Positions 44,831-54,035 of a DNA stretch of 64,000 nt are shown piece by piece (the first letter of the stretch is position 1; every line of letters starts with the position of its first letter). Origin of the DNA: Methylobacteriaceae bacterium (GTDB taxonomy: Bacteria; Pseudomonadota; Alphaproteobacteria; Rhizobiales; Beijerinckiaceae); contig JACKJE010000004.1 of NCBI GenBank assembly GCA_020638135.1, positions 62,001-126,000 on the forward strand, read 5' to 3'. The position numbers and the translations under genes are program-made. The notes under the pieces are model-generated. The model saw only the letters and a list, made by a program, of their open reading frames with translations. It did no database searches and was not told the origin of the DNA.

Positions 44831-44861
44831 GCCCGCGCGGAGCGATCCGCGCGGGCTTTTT
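44831..44861 (+). terminator. Intrinsic terminator after rpsA
   Basis: An 11-bp perfect stem GCCCGCGCGGA / TCCGCGCGGGC with loop GCGA, followed by TTTTT, 26 bases after the rpsA stop. Confidence 0.93.
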
Positions 44862-44936
44862 CTGGCACCCGTCTTGCCTTGTTCGGCGCCGCGCCGGAAG
44901 CTAGCCTCCGCGCCTCACCACCGAATCAGAGGTGCC

Positions 44937-45909
44937 ATGGTTCCGCCCCGCCCGAATATCTCCTCGAACGCCGTCTGCTGACGCGCAAGCTCTCGTTCTG
45001 GCGCATCGCCGCGCTGGGCGCCTTGTTCGTCGCCGTTCCATCGTCGTCGCCGGCTGGCGGCTCGCCGGCGACCGCTCGCATGCCGCCGCGCATATCGCGC
45101 GCGGTGCGGCATCACCGGCGTCATCAAGGACGATCGCGACCTGTTGAAGGTCGTGCGCGACGTCGCCGCCTCTTCCTCAGCCCGCGCCGCCATCCTGTCG
45201 ATCGACAGCCCCGGCGGCACGACCACCGGCGCCAGAAGCCCTCTACGACGAACTGCGGCGGCTCGCGGCGAAGAAGCCGACGGTCGCCGTCGTCGACGGC
45301 GCGGCGGCGTCAGGCGCCTATATCGCCGCGCTATCGGCGCCGACGACATCATCGTCGCGCGCGGCAATTCCATGGTCGGCTCGATCGGCGTGCTGATGCA
45401 GATGCCGAATGCCGCCAAGCTCATGGATACGGTCGGCGTGAAGATGGAGGAGATCAAGTCCTCGCCTCTCAAGGCCGCGCCCAATCCCTACGAGCCCGCG
45501 ACGCCGGAGGCGCGCGCGGCGGTTGCCGCCATGATCGCGGATTCCTTCAACTGGTTCAAAGGTCTGGTCAAGGAGCGGCGCAAGCTCGACGACGCCGGCC
45601 TTGCGACAGTCTCCGATGGCCGCGTCTTCACCGGGCGGCAGGGCGTGGACCTGAAGCTGGTCGACCGGATCGGCGGCGAGCGCGAGGCCATTGCCTGGCT
45701 TGAGTCGGAGAAGGGCGTGGCCAAGGGGCTGAAGGTCCGCGACTGGAAGAAGCCGCGCAAGATCGAGAACCCTTCGGCCTGCTCGGGCGCTCGCCGGGGC
45801 GGTCGGCCTCGACGGGCTAGCAGCCGCCATGGCGACGGCGGGCGACCTGACCCAGACCCGGCTGCTTGACGGTCTTCTTGCTATTTGGCAGGGTTGGGCA
45901 TTGAATTAA
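44937..45909 (+). CDS. sppA: Signal peptide peptidase SppA (about six frameshifts)
   Basis: About 320 residues. An N-terminal anchor (RKLSFWRIAALGALFVAV, then IVVAGWRLAGD) precedes the S49 protease: ITGVIKDDRDLLKVV, AILSIDSPGGTTTGA, VVDGAAASGAYIAAL, the nucleophile Ser in ARGNSMVGSIGVLMQ and the general-base Lys in EIKSSPLKAAPNPY. Shifts occur near 44950, 45035, 45105, 45238, 45335 and 45770; the last brings in GLDGLAAAMATAGDLTQTRL and the stop at 45909. SppA digests cleaved signal peptides in the inner membrane. The many lesions match the error pattern of rpsA next door. Confidence 0.87.
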
Positions 45910-45924
45910 AAACTTTTTTGCAAA

Positions 45925-45956
45925 CGCCGACCATTCAAGTCTTGTCGGCGCTTTTT
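45925..45956 (+). terminator. Intrinsic terminator between sppA and ihfB
   Basis: CGCCGAC / GTCGGCG, 7 bp, 12-base loop, then CTTTTT. It lies 15 bases after the sppA stop. Confidence 0.75.
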
Positions 45957-45972
45957 ACACAGGGGCCCCTGG

Positions 45973-46261
45973 GTGATCAAGTCGGAACTCGTGCAGCGCA
46001 TCGCCAAGCGCAATCCGCAGCTTTTTCCAGCGTGACGTCGAGAATATCGTCAATGCGATTCTCGACGAGATCACCAACGCCCTCGCGCGGGGCGATCGCG
46101 TCGAATTGCGCGGCTTCGGCGCTTTTTCGGTCAAGCGTCGCGACGCCCGCGTCGGCCGCAATCCGCGCACCGGCGCGCCCGTCTCGGTCGAGGAAAAATC
46201 CGTGCCGTTCTTCAAGACCGGCAAGGAAATGCGCGAGCGCCTGAACGACGGCGGGCTCTGA
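45973..46261 (+). CDS. ihfB: Integration host factor beta subunit (one frameshift)
   Basis: About 95 residues. Starts GTG: IKSELVQRIAKRNPQLFQRD, then NIVNAILDEITNALARGDRVELRGFGAF and RRDARVGRNPRTGAPV with the DNA-intercalating Pro of the arm (RNPRTG). One extra T in the run CTTTTTCC near 46022 breaks the frame and creates an early TGA. IhfB with IhfA bends DNA and serves in replication, recombination and promoter control. Order sppA-ihfB-lapA is usual in alphaproteobacteria. Confidence 0.92.
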
Positions 46262-46306
46262 AGTCGCCGCTTGCGCCGGCCGTCCTTCCGCGCTCTATAG
46301 AGACCC

Positions 46307-46666
46307 ATGCGCACGCTGTTCCGTCTTCTCGTCGTCCTGCCGGTGGCGATCCTCATCGTCCTGTTCGCTGTCGCCAATCGCCATCTGGTGATGGTCTCGT
46401 TCGACCCGTTTCCGGGCAACGACATCCAGGGGCCGCAGCTGACCGCGCCGCTCTTCCTGCTGCTGTTTCTGGCCGGCGCGCTCGGCGTTCTGGCCGGCGG
46501 CATGACGGTCTGGTTCCGCCAGGGCCGTTTCCGCAAGCAGGCGCGCGAGCTGAAGTCCGAAGCCGCCGAGGCGCGCGGTCAGGCCAATGACCTGCGCGAC
46601 AAGGTGGACCGCATGGAGCGCGCCTCGCTCGCCGCCCTGCCGCCGTCCGGGCGCAACGCCGCCTGA
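46307..46666 (+). CDS. lapA: LapA-family (DUF1049) inner membrane protein
   Basis: 119 residues with two membrane segments (VVLPVAILIVLFAVANR and LFLLLFLAGALGVLAGGM) and the family motif FAVANRHLVMVSFDPFP between them. A cytoplasmic coiled tail with KQARELKSEAAEARGQ follows. LapA-like proteins take part in lipopolysaccharide assembly and its control. It is in the standard place after ihfB and is intact. Confidence 0.85.
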   Translation: MRTLFRLLVVLPVAILIVLFAVANRHLVMVSFDPFPGNDIQGPQLTAPLFLLLFLAGALGVLAGGMTVWFRQGRFRKQARELKSEAAEARGQANDLRDKVDRMERASLAALPPSGRNAA

Positions 46667-46722
46667 CGGCGATTTCTATCGATCGCCTTGACCTGCGGCG
46701 CTTTTGAGGGAATTGCGTCGCC

Positions 46723-47370
46723 ATGACGCGCAAGTCTCCGCTCGTGAAAATCTGCGGCCTCCGGACGGCCGAAAGCCTCGCCGCCGCGCTGGACGCCGGC
46801 GCGGACATGGTCGGCTTCGTTTTCTTCGGCCGAGCCCGCGCAACATTTCGCTCTCCGAAGCCGCCGCGCTCGCGCCGCTCGTGAAAGCGCGCGCGCGAAA
46901 AAAGTGGCGCTGACGGTCGACGCCGACGACGTGTTGATCGACGCCGTCGCGCGCGCGCTCGACCCCGACATCCTGCAATTGCACGGGCGCGAGACGCCCG
47001 CCCGCGCCGCTGAGCTCGCGGCGCGCACCGGCAAGGCGATCATGAAGGCGATCGGCGTCAGCGAGCCCGCCGGATCTCGCCGCCGCCGCCGCCGCCTATG
47101 CCGCAGTCTGCGACTGGCTGCTGCTCGACGCCAAGCCGCCGAAGGACGCCACCCGCCCCGGCGGCAACGGCGAGCCCTTCGACTGGACGATCCTCAACGG
47201 CTTCGACCCCGGCAGGCCCTGGCTTCTGTCGGGCGGCCTCACCCCCGCCAATGTCGCCGAAGCCCCTCGCCCGCACCCGCGCGCCGGGCGGACGTGTCAG
47301 GCGTCGAAAGCGCGCCGGGCGTGAAGGACGAGGGCGATCCGCGCGCCGAAGGCGGCGGCGCCTTCCGTAA
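46723..47370 (+). CDS. trpF: Phosphoribosylanthranilate isomerase (at least four frameshifts)
   Basis: The start MTRKSPLVKICGLRTAESLAA has the catalytic Cys (KICGL). Segments in different frames follow: PRNISLSEAAALAPLVKA after a shift near 46830, VALTVDADDVLIDAVARALDPDILQLHG after one at the A-run near 46900, YAAVCDWLLLDAKPPKDAT after one near 47070, and GGLTPANVAEA, then VSGVESAPGVKDEG near 47260-47330 with the second catalytic region. The exact end is uncertain. TrpF isomerises phosphoribosylanthranilate in tryptophan synthesis. With intact trpB and trpA behind it, errors are more likely than a pseudogene, though the 3' end should be checked. Confidence 0.85.
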
Positions 47371-47399
47371 ACCGCACGGAGCGGCTGAGAGGCCACTTC

Positions 47400-47556
47400 A
47401 GCCGGCGTCGCCTCCCCCCTCCCCCGCTTCTAGCGAAGTCGGCAACAGTCGACTTTGCGACAGCGGGAGAGGGAGCAGATGCGTGGCATGGCGATGCCCC
47501 ATGTCACGAATGCTGGCCGTCCCCTCTCCCGCGGAGCGGGGGAGGGCAAGGGAGGG
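47400..47556. repeat. Composite palindrome between trpF and trpB
   Basis: CCTCCCCCCTCCCCCGC near 47405 and GCGGGAGAGGGAG near 47462 face each other, followed by CCCTCTCCCGCGGAGCGGGGGAGGG (47521-47546) and GGGAGGGGG. The 150-base fold sits inside the trp operon. Confidence 0.6.
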
Positions 47557-47587
47557 GGACTGTCCGCACACGAATGGATCAGATGCC

Positions 47588-48805
47588 TTGAACCAGCAGA
47601 CGCCCAATTCCTTCCGCACCGGCCCCGACGAGCGCGGCCGCTTCGGCCTGTTCGGCGGCCGCTTCGTCGCCGAGACGCTGATGCCGCTGATCCTCGATCT
47701 CGAGGCGGCCTATGAGCAGGCCAAGACCGATCCGGCCTTCCACGCCGAGATCGCGCATCTGCACACCCATTACGTGGGACGCCCGAGCCCGCTCTATCTC
47801 GCCGAGCGCCTGACCGAGCATCTCGGCGGCGCCAAGGTCTATTTCAAGCGCGACGAGCTGAACCACACCGGCGCGCACAAGATCAACAATGTGCTGGGCC
47901 AGATTTTGCTCGCGCGCCGCATGGGCAAGAAGCGCATCATCGCCGAGACGGGCGCCGGCCAACATGGCGTCGCCACCGCCACGGCCTGCGCGAAATACGG
48001 CCTCGAATGCGTCGTCTACATGGGCGCGGTCGACGTCGAGCGCCAGAAGCCCAACGTCTTCCGCATGAAGATGCTCGGCGCGACCGTCGTGCCCGTGCAA
48101 TCCGGCGCGCGAACCCTCAAGGACGCGATGAACGAGGCCCTGCGCGACTGGGTGACCAACGTCGAGAACACGTTCTACTGCATCGGCACGGCGGCGGGCC
48201 CGCATCCCTATCCCGCCATGGTGCGCGACTTCCAGTCGATCATCGGCAAGGAGGCCAAGGAGCAGGTGATGGCCGCCGAAGGCCGCCTGCCGGATTCCAT
48301 CATCGCCTGCATCGGCGGCGGCTCCAACGCCATCGGCCTGTTCCATCCCTTCCTCGACGACAAGTCGGTGGCCATCTACGGCGTGGAAGCGGCGGGCCAC
48401 GGGCTGAACGTCGACAACGGCCACGCCGCCTCACTCGCCGGCGGCAAGCCCGGCGTGCTGCACGGCAACCGCACTTATCTCCTGATGGACGACGACGGCC
48501 AGATTCTCGAAGGCCATTCGATTTCGGCCGGCCTCGATTATCCCGGCATCGGGCCGGAGCACGCCTGGCTACGCGACGTCGGCCGCGTGACCTACCTGTC
48601 GGCCACCGACAAGGAAGCGCTCGCCGCCTTCCAGCTCTGCTCGCAGCTCGAAGGCATCATCCCCGCGCTCGAGCCCGCGCATGCGCTGGCGAAAGTCATG
48701 GAGCTCGCGCCGAAACTGCCGAAGGACCACGTGATGGTGATGAACATGTGCGGCCGCGGCGACAAGGACATCTTCGCGGTGGCCGAATATCTGGGCGGAA
48801 TGTGA
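47588..48805 (+). CDS. trpB: Tryptophan synthase beta chain
   Basis: 405 residues. The PLP lysine lies in ELNHTGAHKINNVLGQ, the phosphate loop is ACIGGGSNAIGLF, and the substrate loop ETGAGQHGVATATACA is present. TrpB joins indole and serine. The start is a TTG (NQQTPNSFRTGPDERGRFGLFGG); no ATG or GTG lies close upstream in frame. The stop overlaps the trpA start by one base (TGATG). Confidence 0.95.
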   Translation: MNQQTPNSFRTGPDERGRFGLFGGRFVAETLMPLILDLEAAYEQAKTDPAFHAEIAHLHTHYVGRPSPLYLAERLTEHLGGAKVYFKRDELNHTGAHKINNVLGQILLARRMGKKRIIAETGAGQHGVATATACAKYGLECVVYMGAVDVERQKPNVFRMKMLGATVVPVQSGARTLKDAMNEALRDWVTNVENTFYCIGTAAGPHPYPAMVRDFQSIIGKEAKEQVMAAEGRLPDSIIACIGGGSNAIGLFHPFLDDKSVAIYGVEAAGHGLNVDNGHAASLAGGKPGVLHGNRTYLLMDDDGQILEGHSISAGLDYPGIGPEHAWLRDVGRVTYLSATDKEALAAFQLCSQLEGIIPALEPAHALAKVMELAPKLPKDHVMVMNMCGRGDKDIFAVAEYLGGM

Positions 48806-49644
48806 TGACAACCCGTATCGACCGCCGCTTCGCGGCCCTCGCCGCCGAAAACCGCGCCGCGCTCGTCACCTACCTGATGGCCGGCGATCCCGATCCTGCC
48901 ACCTCGCTGGAAGTGTTCCACGCTATGGCGAAAGCGGGCGCCGATGTGCTCGAGATCGGCATGGCCTTCACCGACCCGATGGCCGACGGCCCCTCGATTC
49001 AGGCGGCGGGTCTGCGCGCGCTGCAGGCGGGCATGACGCTGAAGAAGACGCTCGCGCTGGTCGCGGACTTCCGCAAGACCGACGATGACACGCCGATCGT
49101 GCTGATGGGCTATTACAACCCGATCTATGTGATGGGCGTCGACAAATTTCTCGCCGCCGCGCAGGAGGCCGGCGTCGATGGGCTGATCGTCGTCGACCTG
49201 CCGCCGGAGGAAGACGACGAACTGTGCCTGCCCGCGCTGAAGGCCGGCCTCAACTTCATCCGCCTGGCGACGCCGACGACCGACGACCGGCGCCTGCCGA
49301 GCGTGCTCAACAATACCTCGGGCTTCGTCTATTACGTCTCGCTGACCGGCATCACCGGCGCGGCCATCGCCGACTATGGCAAGGTCGGCGCGGCGGTCGC
49401 GCGCATCAAGGGCCACACCGCATTGCCGGTGGCGGTCGGCTTCGGCGTCAAGACGGCCGACAACGCCCGCCAGATCGCGGCGCAGGCCGATGGCGTCGTC
49501 GTCGGCACGGCGCTGGTCGACGCCCTGAAAAAGTCGCTCGACGCCGATAACAAGGCGACATCAGGCACGGTCGAGGCGGTCGCCGCGCTCGTGCGCGAAC
49601 TGGCGAGCGGCGTCAGCGCCGGCCGCAAGGTCGCGGCGGAATAA
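48805..49644 (+). CDS. trpA: Tryptophan synthase alpha chain
   Basis: 279 residues, TIM barrel. Catalytic Glu in DVLEIGMAFTDPMADGP and catalytic Asp in GVDGLIVVDLPPEEDDE. LMGYYNPIYVMGVD, YVSLTGITGA and VAVGFGVKT are also standard. It cleaves indole-3-glycerol phosphate and channels indole to TrpB. It is coupled to trpB by a TGATG overlap. Confidence 0.96.
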   Translation: MTTRIDRRFAALAAENRAALVTYLMAGDPDPATSLEVFHAMAKAGADVLEIGMAFTDPMADGPSIQAAGLRALQAGMTLKKTLALVADFRKTDDDTPIVLMGYYNPIYVMGVDKFLAAAQEAGVDGLIVVDLPPEEDDELCLPALKAGLNFIRLATPTTDDRRLPSVLNNTSGFVYYVSLTGITGAAIADYGKVGAAVARIKGHTALPVAVGFGVKTADNARQIAAQADGVVVGTALVDALKKSLDADNKATSGTVEAVAALVRELASGVSAGRKVAAE

Positions 49645-49650
49645 CGATCC

Positions 49651-49797
49651 CTCATCCTGAGGAGCGCCGCAGGCGCGTCTCGAAGGATGAGGCGGCCCAT
49701 GCTTCGAGACGCCGCTTTCGCAAGTCGGGCTTGCCCGACTTGCGCATGATGCCGATCTCGGGCGAGCCCGAGATCGGACTGGCTCCTCAGCATGAGG
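49651..49797. repeat. CTCATCCTGAGGAGC-class palindromic repeat
   Basis: Outer arms CTCATCCTGAGGAGC and GGCTCCTCAGCATGAG, inner GTCTCGAAGGATGAGG / GCTTCGAGACG and GCAAGTCGGGC-TTG-CCCGACTTGC, GATCTCGGGC-GAG-CCCGAGATC: a string of nested hairpins between trpA and accD. A related element is at 50711-50810. Confidence 0.8.
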
Positions 49798-49819
49798 CTC
49801 GTGGAAGGGAAACGGCAGC

Positions 49820-50692
49820 ATGAACTGGATATCCAACGTCGTCCCGCCAAAAATCCGGTCGATGCTCAAGCGCGACACCGGGGAAAATCTCTGGACCAAA
49901 TGTCCCGAGAGCGGCGAACTCGTCTTCAACAAGGATCTCGAGGGCAATCTCTGGGTCGTGCCGGGTTCGGGCTATCACATGCGCATGCCTGCCGACGCGC
50001 GGCTGAAGAGCCTGTTCGACGAGGGCGCCTATACCGCGCTGCCGACGCCGGACGTGCCGCTCGATCCGCTGAAATTCCGCGACGTCAAGCGCTACACCGA
50101 TCGCCTCAAGGAAAACCGCGCCAAGACCGGCCAGCCGGACGCCGTTCGTCTCGCCGCCGGCAAGCTCGAAGGCCAGGACGTCGTCGTCGCGCTGCAGGAT
50201 TTCGAATTCCTGGGCGGCTCGCTCGGCATGGCGGCGGGCGAGGCGATCATCGCCGGCATGACGGCGGCGGTCGAGCGGCGCACGCCCTTCATCATCTTCA
50301 CGGCGTCCGGCGGCGCGCGCATGCAGGAAGGCATGTTCTCGCTGATGCAGATGCCGCGCACCACGGTCGCCGTGCAGCGTCTTCGCGCGGCGAAACTGCC
50401 CTACATCGTCGTGCTCACCAATCCGACGACCGGCGGCGTCACTGCCTCCTACGCCATGCTCGGCGACATCCACATCGCCGAGCCCGGCGCCGTCATCGGC
50501 TTCGCCGGCGCGCGCGTGATCGAGCAGACCATTCGCGAGAAGCTGCCGGAAGGCTTCCAGCGCGCCGAATATCTGCGCGACCACGGCATGGTCGACATGG
50601 TCGTGCCGCGCAGCGAAATGCGCGCCACGCTGGCCCGTCTCTGCGCGTTGATGACGAAGCAGCCGGCGCGGCAGGAGCCGGATGCGGCCTAG
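49820..50692 (+). CDS. accD: Acetyl-CoA carboxylase carboxyltransferase beta subunit
   Basis: 290 residues. Starts MNWISNVVPPKIRSML. The N-terminal zinc-ribbon region keeps only one cysteine (LWTKCPESGELVFNKDLEGN), a form usual in rhizobia and relatives, so it is not taken as damage. The crotonase-like core has FLGGSLGMAAGEAI, FTASGGARMQEG, TNPTTGGVTASYAMLGDIHIAEPGA and GFAGARVIEQT. With AccA it carboxylates acetyl-CoA for fatty acid synthesis. The frame is intact. Confidence 0.95.
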   Translation: MNWISNVVPPKIRSMLKRDTGENLWTKCPESGELVFNKDLEGNLWVVPGSGYHMRMPADARLKSLFDEGAYTALPTPDVPLDPLKFRDVKRYTDRLKENRAKTGQPDAVRLAAGKLEGQDVVVALQDFEFLGGSLGMAAGEAIIAGMTAAVERRTPFIIFTASGGARMQEGMFSLMQMPRTTVAVQRLRAAKLPYIVVLTNPTTGGVTASYAMLGDIHIAEPGAVIGFAGARVIEQTIREKLPEGFQRAEYLRDHGMVDMVVPRSEMRATLARLCALMTKQPARQEPDAA

Positions 50693-50710
50693 TCGATTTC
50701 GACAATGAAG

Positions 50711-50810
50711 CCCTCATGCTGAGGAGCGGCTGAAAGCCGCGTCTCGAAGCACGAGGGCGTCTCCAGTGGTCATCCTTCGAGACGCGCCTTCGGCGCTCCT
50801 CAGGATGAGG
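50711..50810. repeat. CTCATGCTGAGGAGC-class palindromic repeat
   Basis: Arms CCTCATGCTGAGGAGC and GCGCTCCTCAGGATGAGG, inner GCGTCTCGAAGCA / CATCCTTCGAGACGCG. Same family as 49651-49797. It fills the gap between accD and folC. Confidence 0.8.
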
Positions 50811-50820
50811 TCTCGTGTCA

Positions 50821-52137
50821 ATGACGCAACCTCTCTCTCCCCTCGACGCCATTCTCGCGCGCGTGCTCGACCTGCATCCGCGCAAGATCGATCTGTCGCT
50901 CGGCCGCACGCAGCGCCTGCTCGCCGCGCTCGGCTATCCGCACAAGCGCCTGCCGAAAACGATCCATGTCGCCGGCACCAACGGCAAGGGTTCGACCGTC
51001 GCCTTCCTGCGCGCGATCCTCGAAGCCGCAGGCCAGCGCGTGCATGTCTACACCTCGCCGCATCTGCTGCGCTTCAACGAGCGCATCCGTCTCGCCGGCA
51101 GGCTTGTCGATGACGAAACGCTGATCGCCGCGCTCGAAAAATGCGAGCGTATCAACGCGGGCGAGCCCATCACCTTCTTCGAGATCGGCACGGTCGCCGC
51201 CTTCGATCTCTTTGCGCAGACGCCGGCCGACTGGCTGCTGCTCGAAGTCGGACTCGGCGGTCGCTACGACGCGACCAATGTGATCGATCATCCCGCAGCC
51301 AGCGTCATCACGCCGGTGTCGATCGATCACGCCGAATTTCTCGGCGACACCGTCGAACGCATCGCCCATGAGAAGGGCGGAATCTTCAAGCGCGGCGCGG
51401 CCGGCGTCGTCGGCTACCAGTCGGAAGAAGCCTTGCGCACGCTCGAAGGTTGCGCGCGAAAAGCCGGCGCGCCGACCATCGTCGCGCGCCGCGATTTCGA
51501 TGTACGCGAGGAAAACGGCCGCCTGATCTTCGAGGACGAGCGCGGCCTGCTCGATCTGCCCGCGCCGCGGCTCGCCGGCCGCCATCAGCATCAGAACGCG
51601 GCGACCGCCATCGCGACCTTGCGCGCGGTTGCGCCGGCTCTGCCCGCGCACGCTTTCGAAGACGGCATGAAGAGCGTCGACTGGCCCGCCCGCCTGCAGC
51701 GCATTTCACGCGGCGCGCTTGTCGATTTGGCGCCGCCGGGCGCGGAAATCTGGATCGACGGCGGTCACAACGAGGACGGCGCGCGCGTCGCCGCCGCCGC
51801 CATGGGCGAACTCGCCGTGCGCCACGACGCGCCGCTCGTCCTCGTCTGTGGCCTGCTCGCGACCAAGGACGCGCGCGCCTTCCTCGCCCACTTCACCGAT
51901 CTCGCGACCCGCATCGTCGCCGTGCCCGTGTCGGGCGACCACTACGGCCGCGCGCCGGCCGATGTTGCGGAAGCTGCGCGCGATCTCGGCCTGTTTGCGA
52001 GCGAAGCCGCTTCGGTCGAGGAAGCGCTGCAGCGGATCGCGCGCGAACACTGGCGCACGCCGCCGCGCATTCTCGTTTGCGGTTCGCTCTATCTCGCGGG
52101 CGCGGCGCTCGCGCTGAACGGCTCGACGCTCGACTGA
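50821..52137 (+). CDS. folC: Bifunctional folylpolyglutamate synthase / dihydrofolate synthase
   Basis: 438 residues from ATG 50821 (GTG 50815 is also possible). The Mur-ligase P-loop is IHVAGTNGKGSTVAFLRAI; other marks are YTSPHLLRFNERIR, FFEIGTVAAFDLF, LEVGLGGRYDATNV, HQHQNAATAIATLRA and the C-terminal DGGHNEDGARVAAAAM. It adds glutamate to dihydropteroate and to folates. The accD-folC order is typical. Its last 49 bases overlap the convergent hydrolase gene. Confidence 0.95.
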   Translation: MTQPLSPLDAILARVLDLHPRKIDLSLGRTQRLLAALGYPHKRLPKTIHVAGTNGKGSTVAFLRAILEAAGQRVHVYTSPHLLRFNERIRLAGRLVDDETLIAALEKCERINAGEPITFFEIGTVAAFDLFAQTPADWLLLEVGLGGRYDATNVIDHPAASVITPVSIDHAEFLGDTVERIAHEKGGIFKRGAAGVVGYQSEEALRTLEGCARKAGAPTIVARRDFDVREENGRLIFEDERGLLDLPAPRLAGRHQHQNAATAIATLRAVAPALPAHAFEDGMKSVDWPARLQRISRGALVDLAPPGAEIWIDGGHNEDGARVAAAAMGELAVRHDAPLVLVCGLLATKDARAFLAHFTDLATRIVAVPVSGDHYGRAPADVAEAARDLGLFASEAASVEEALQRIAREHWRTPPRILVCGSLYLAGAALALNGSTLD

Positions 52138-53004
52138 CCTTTTTGCCCACGTGTCCGCGCGATCAGCTCCGCATAGGCCTTGGCGAATTTTTGCTGCCCG
52201 CTGCCGGCCATGTGGCATTCGTCGGACCTGTCCGGGTCGGCGAACAGCGCATCAGTATCCACGCCCGCGTAAATGCCGCGCGCGGGATCGACGAGCTGGC
52301 GTTGCGCCGTCGCAATGGCGTTGTCCGCGCGCCAGTCGCGCAGGATCGGCAGGCACTTCGTGGCGACGGACACGAAGACCGGCGCCTGCGGCCATTGCGC
52401 GCGCAGGCGCGCGACAATCGCCTCGAAATCGCGCCTGTAATCCTCGGGCGACGTCGCGAGCGCGAGGTCGCTCTCGCCCTGGTGCCAGATGATCGCGGTT
52501 GGTTTGTAATGCGTGGCGAGCGCGCCGACCGCGTCGTCCAGCATCGGGCGCAAAGGCCCGCTCGCGAAATCGGCGATGGGATGACCGCCGATCGCGGCGA
52601 CCGCGAGCACGACGCGGTCGGCGGCGCCGGATTCGATCAGCCGGTCGGCGAGCGGCGTCAGCGGTTCGCCATGCATCTGGTCGGCGCCGTAGAGCGGCGA
52701 GCGGGCGATCCAGCACGCGCCGCCGAAGAAATTGACGACGCGCGCGCCATGGGTCGTCGCCAGACGCGTCGCGCCGAAATTGGCGATGTTGGACTGGCCG
52801 ATCGCGAATATGACCGCGGTCCTCAGGATCCTGCCGGGGGCAGGCGGCTTTTTCCTTTCCGGTATAGGAGACGAGCCGGCCGAACCCGTCGAAGGCCGCG
52901 CTCTGCGCCGCCTTGTCCGGCTCGGGCGTCCAGAGATCGCTCCCGACCACCAGGGCGCTGATCGCGAGCGCCACGGCGGCGGTGATGACGAGATCGCGCC
53001 TCAC
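52089..53004 (-). CDS. SGNH/sialate O-acetylesterase-like hydrolase (frameshifted)
   Basis: About 304 residues. It starts GTG 53004 (RRDLVITAAVALAISALVVG), a membrane anchor or signal peptide. A shift near 52845 joins this to a frame with AIGQSN-like sequence (catalytic Ser block), then MHGEPLTPLADRLIES, IIWHQGESDLALATSPEDY (block III, WHQGESD) and SDECHMAGSGQQKFA (DxxH block V). These are the blocks of the sialate O-acetylesterase (DUF303) group. It would remove acetyl or similar groups from carbohydrates outside the cytoplasm. The GTG overlaps the stop of the cupin gene upstream (GTGA). Confidence 0.8.
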
Positions 53005-53402
53005 TCCGCCGCAGCCTGCGGCGCCTCGACCTCGCGCGTGACGAACTCGGCGGGCGAGGTCAGTTCGAGAATTTCGACGTCGTCGCTGTGGCGGATTTCG
53101 CGATGGCGAATGCGCGGCGGCTGCATCACCGTGCTGCCGGCCTCGAGCCGTACGAACCCGACATCCTCGTATTCGAATTCCACCCAGCCCTTGAGCACGT
53201 AGACGAACTGGAAGTCGAGTTCGTGCAGATGCCACTTGCCGTGCGGATGTTCGCCCGGCACGGCGCGGATCACGTTGACGCCGAACCTGCCCGATGTCGC
53301 GCTGTCGTAGCCGAGATCGCGATAGGCGAAATACTGGCGCAGCCCCTGATCGAAGGCCGCGTCGCGCGCATGTTGCACGTGGGTGCGCGTCTGCTGGGTC
53401 AT
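53001..53402 (-). CDS. Cupin-domain protein
   Basis: 133 residues, single cupin: GEHPHGKWHLHELDFQFVYVLKGWVEFEYEDVG (metal-binding HxH...E) and RIRHREIRHSDDVEILELTSP. The motif resembles small metal-dependent dioxygenases or isomerases, but the substrate is unknown. It is translationally coupled to the hydrolase gene downstream. Confidence 0.82.
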   Translation of the reverse strand: MTQQTRTHVQHARDAAFDQGLRQYFAYRDLGYDSATSGRFGVNVIRAVPGEHPHGKWHLHELDFQFVYVLKGWVEFEYEDVGFVRLEAGSTVMQPPRIRHREIRHSDDVEILELTSPAEFVTREVEAPQAAAE

Positions 53403-53463
53403 CTTATCCTCCTGTCGCGCGGTCCTGCGCAGAGGATGCGGCAAGCGCCCGGGGCCGACAAGC

Positions 53464-53490
53464 AAAACAAAAGGGCCGCTCGCGCGGCCC
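53464..53490 (-). terminator. Intrinsic terminator after trxA
   Basis: Minus strand: GGGCCGC-GCGA-GCGGCCC followed by TTTTGTTTTG. It starts 25 bases after the trxA stop. Confidence 0.92.
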
Positions 53491-53514
53491 TCTGCATTCG
53501 GATCGTCCGCAGGA

Positions 53515-53835
53515 TCAGACCGCGGAATTGATCCACTTCACCAGTTCGCCCTTGGGCGCTGCGCCGACCTTCTGGGCGGCGAGCTTGCCGTCCTTGAACA
53601 GCATCAGCGTCGGGATCGATCGGATGCCGAGCTTGCCGGCGACGCCGGGGTTCTCGTCGACATTGACCTTGGCGATCTTGACCTTGCCCTGCATTTCCGT
53701 GGCGATTTCCTCGAGCGAGGGGCCGATCATCTTGCAGGGGCCGCACCATTCCGCCCAGAAATCGACGACGACGGGCTCGGAAGATTTGAGAACGTCGGCT
53801 TCGAAGCTGGCGTCCGTCACTTTTGAAGTAGCCAT
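53515..53835 (-). CDS. trxA: Thioredoxin
   Basis: 106 residues. The redox site is WAEWCGPCKMIGP, followed by AKVNVDENPGVAGKLGIRSIPTLMLFKDG with the cis-Pro IPT. It is a standard cytoplasmic thioredoxin that keeps protein thiols reduced. It is followed by its own terminator, so it forms a single-gene unit. Confidence 0.97.
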   Translation of the reverse strand: MATSKVTDASFEADVLKSSEPVVVDFWAEWCGPCKMIGPSLEEIATEMQGKVKIAKVNVDENPGVAGKLGIRSIPTLMLFKDGKLAAQKVGAAPKGELVKWINSAV

Positions 53836-54035
53836 AACAGCCTCTTGGGGGCGCGGAGGTTTCCGCGCGTCGGGCAGGGAACCTAGGAACGCCCTGCGAT
53901 TCCGTCAAGACGCGCTGGTGCGACCCTTTCGTCACGAATTCGCCAGCAGACGGCCAAGGCGCCCCGATCGCGTCGCCGCGATCGAGGCTTTATCATTGAT
54001 TTCAGGCTAAATTCTACGACAGCGCGGCCTTGGCG

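Noticed and set aside
45973..46100. In-frame TGA in ihfB as a possible selenocysteine codon, given selB and selC
   Set aside because: After the TGA the same frame loses IhfB homology, while a one-base shift at the CTTTTTCC run restores it. This is a frameshift, not recoding.
49820..50000. AccD zinc ribbon missing cysteines as a sign of damage
   Set aside because: Rhizobial AccD proteins commonly have this single-cysteine form, and the rest of the protein is intact.
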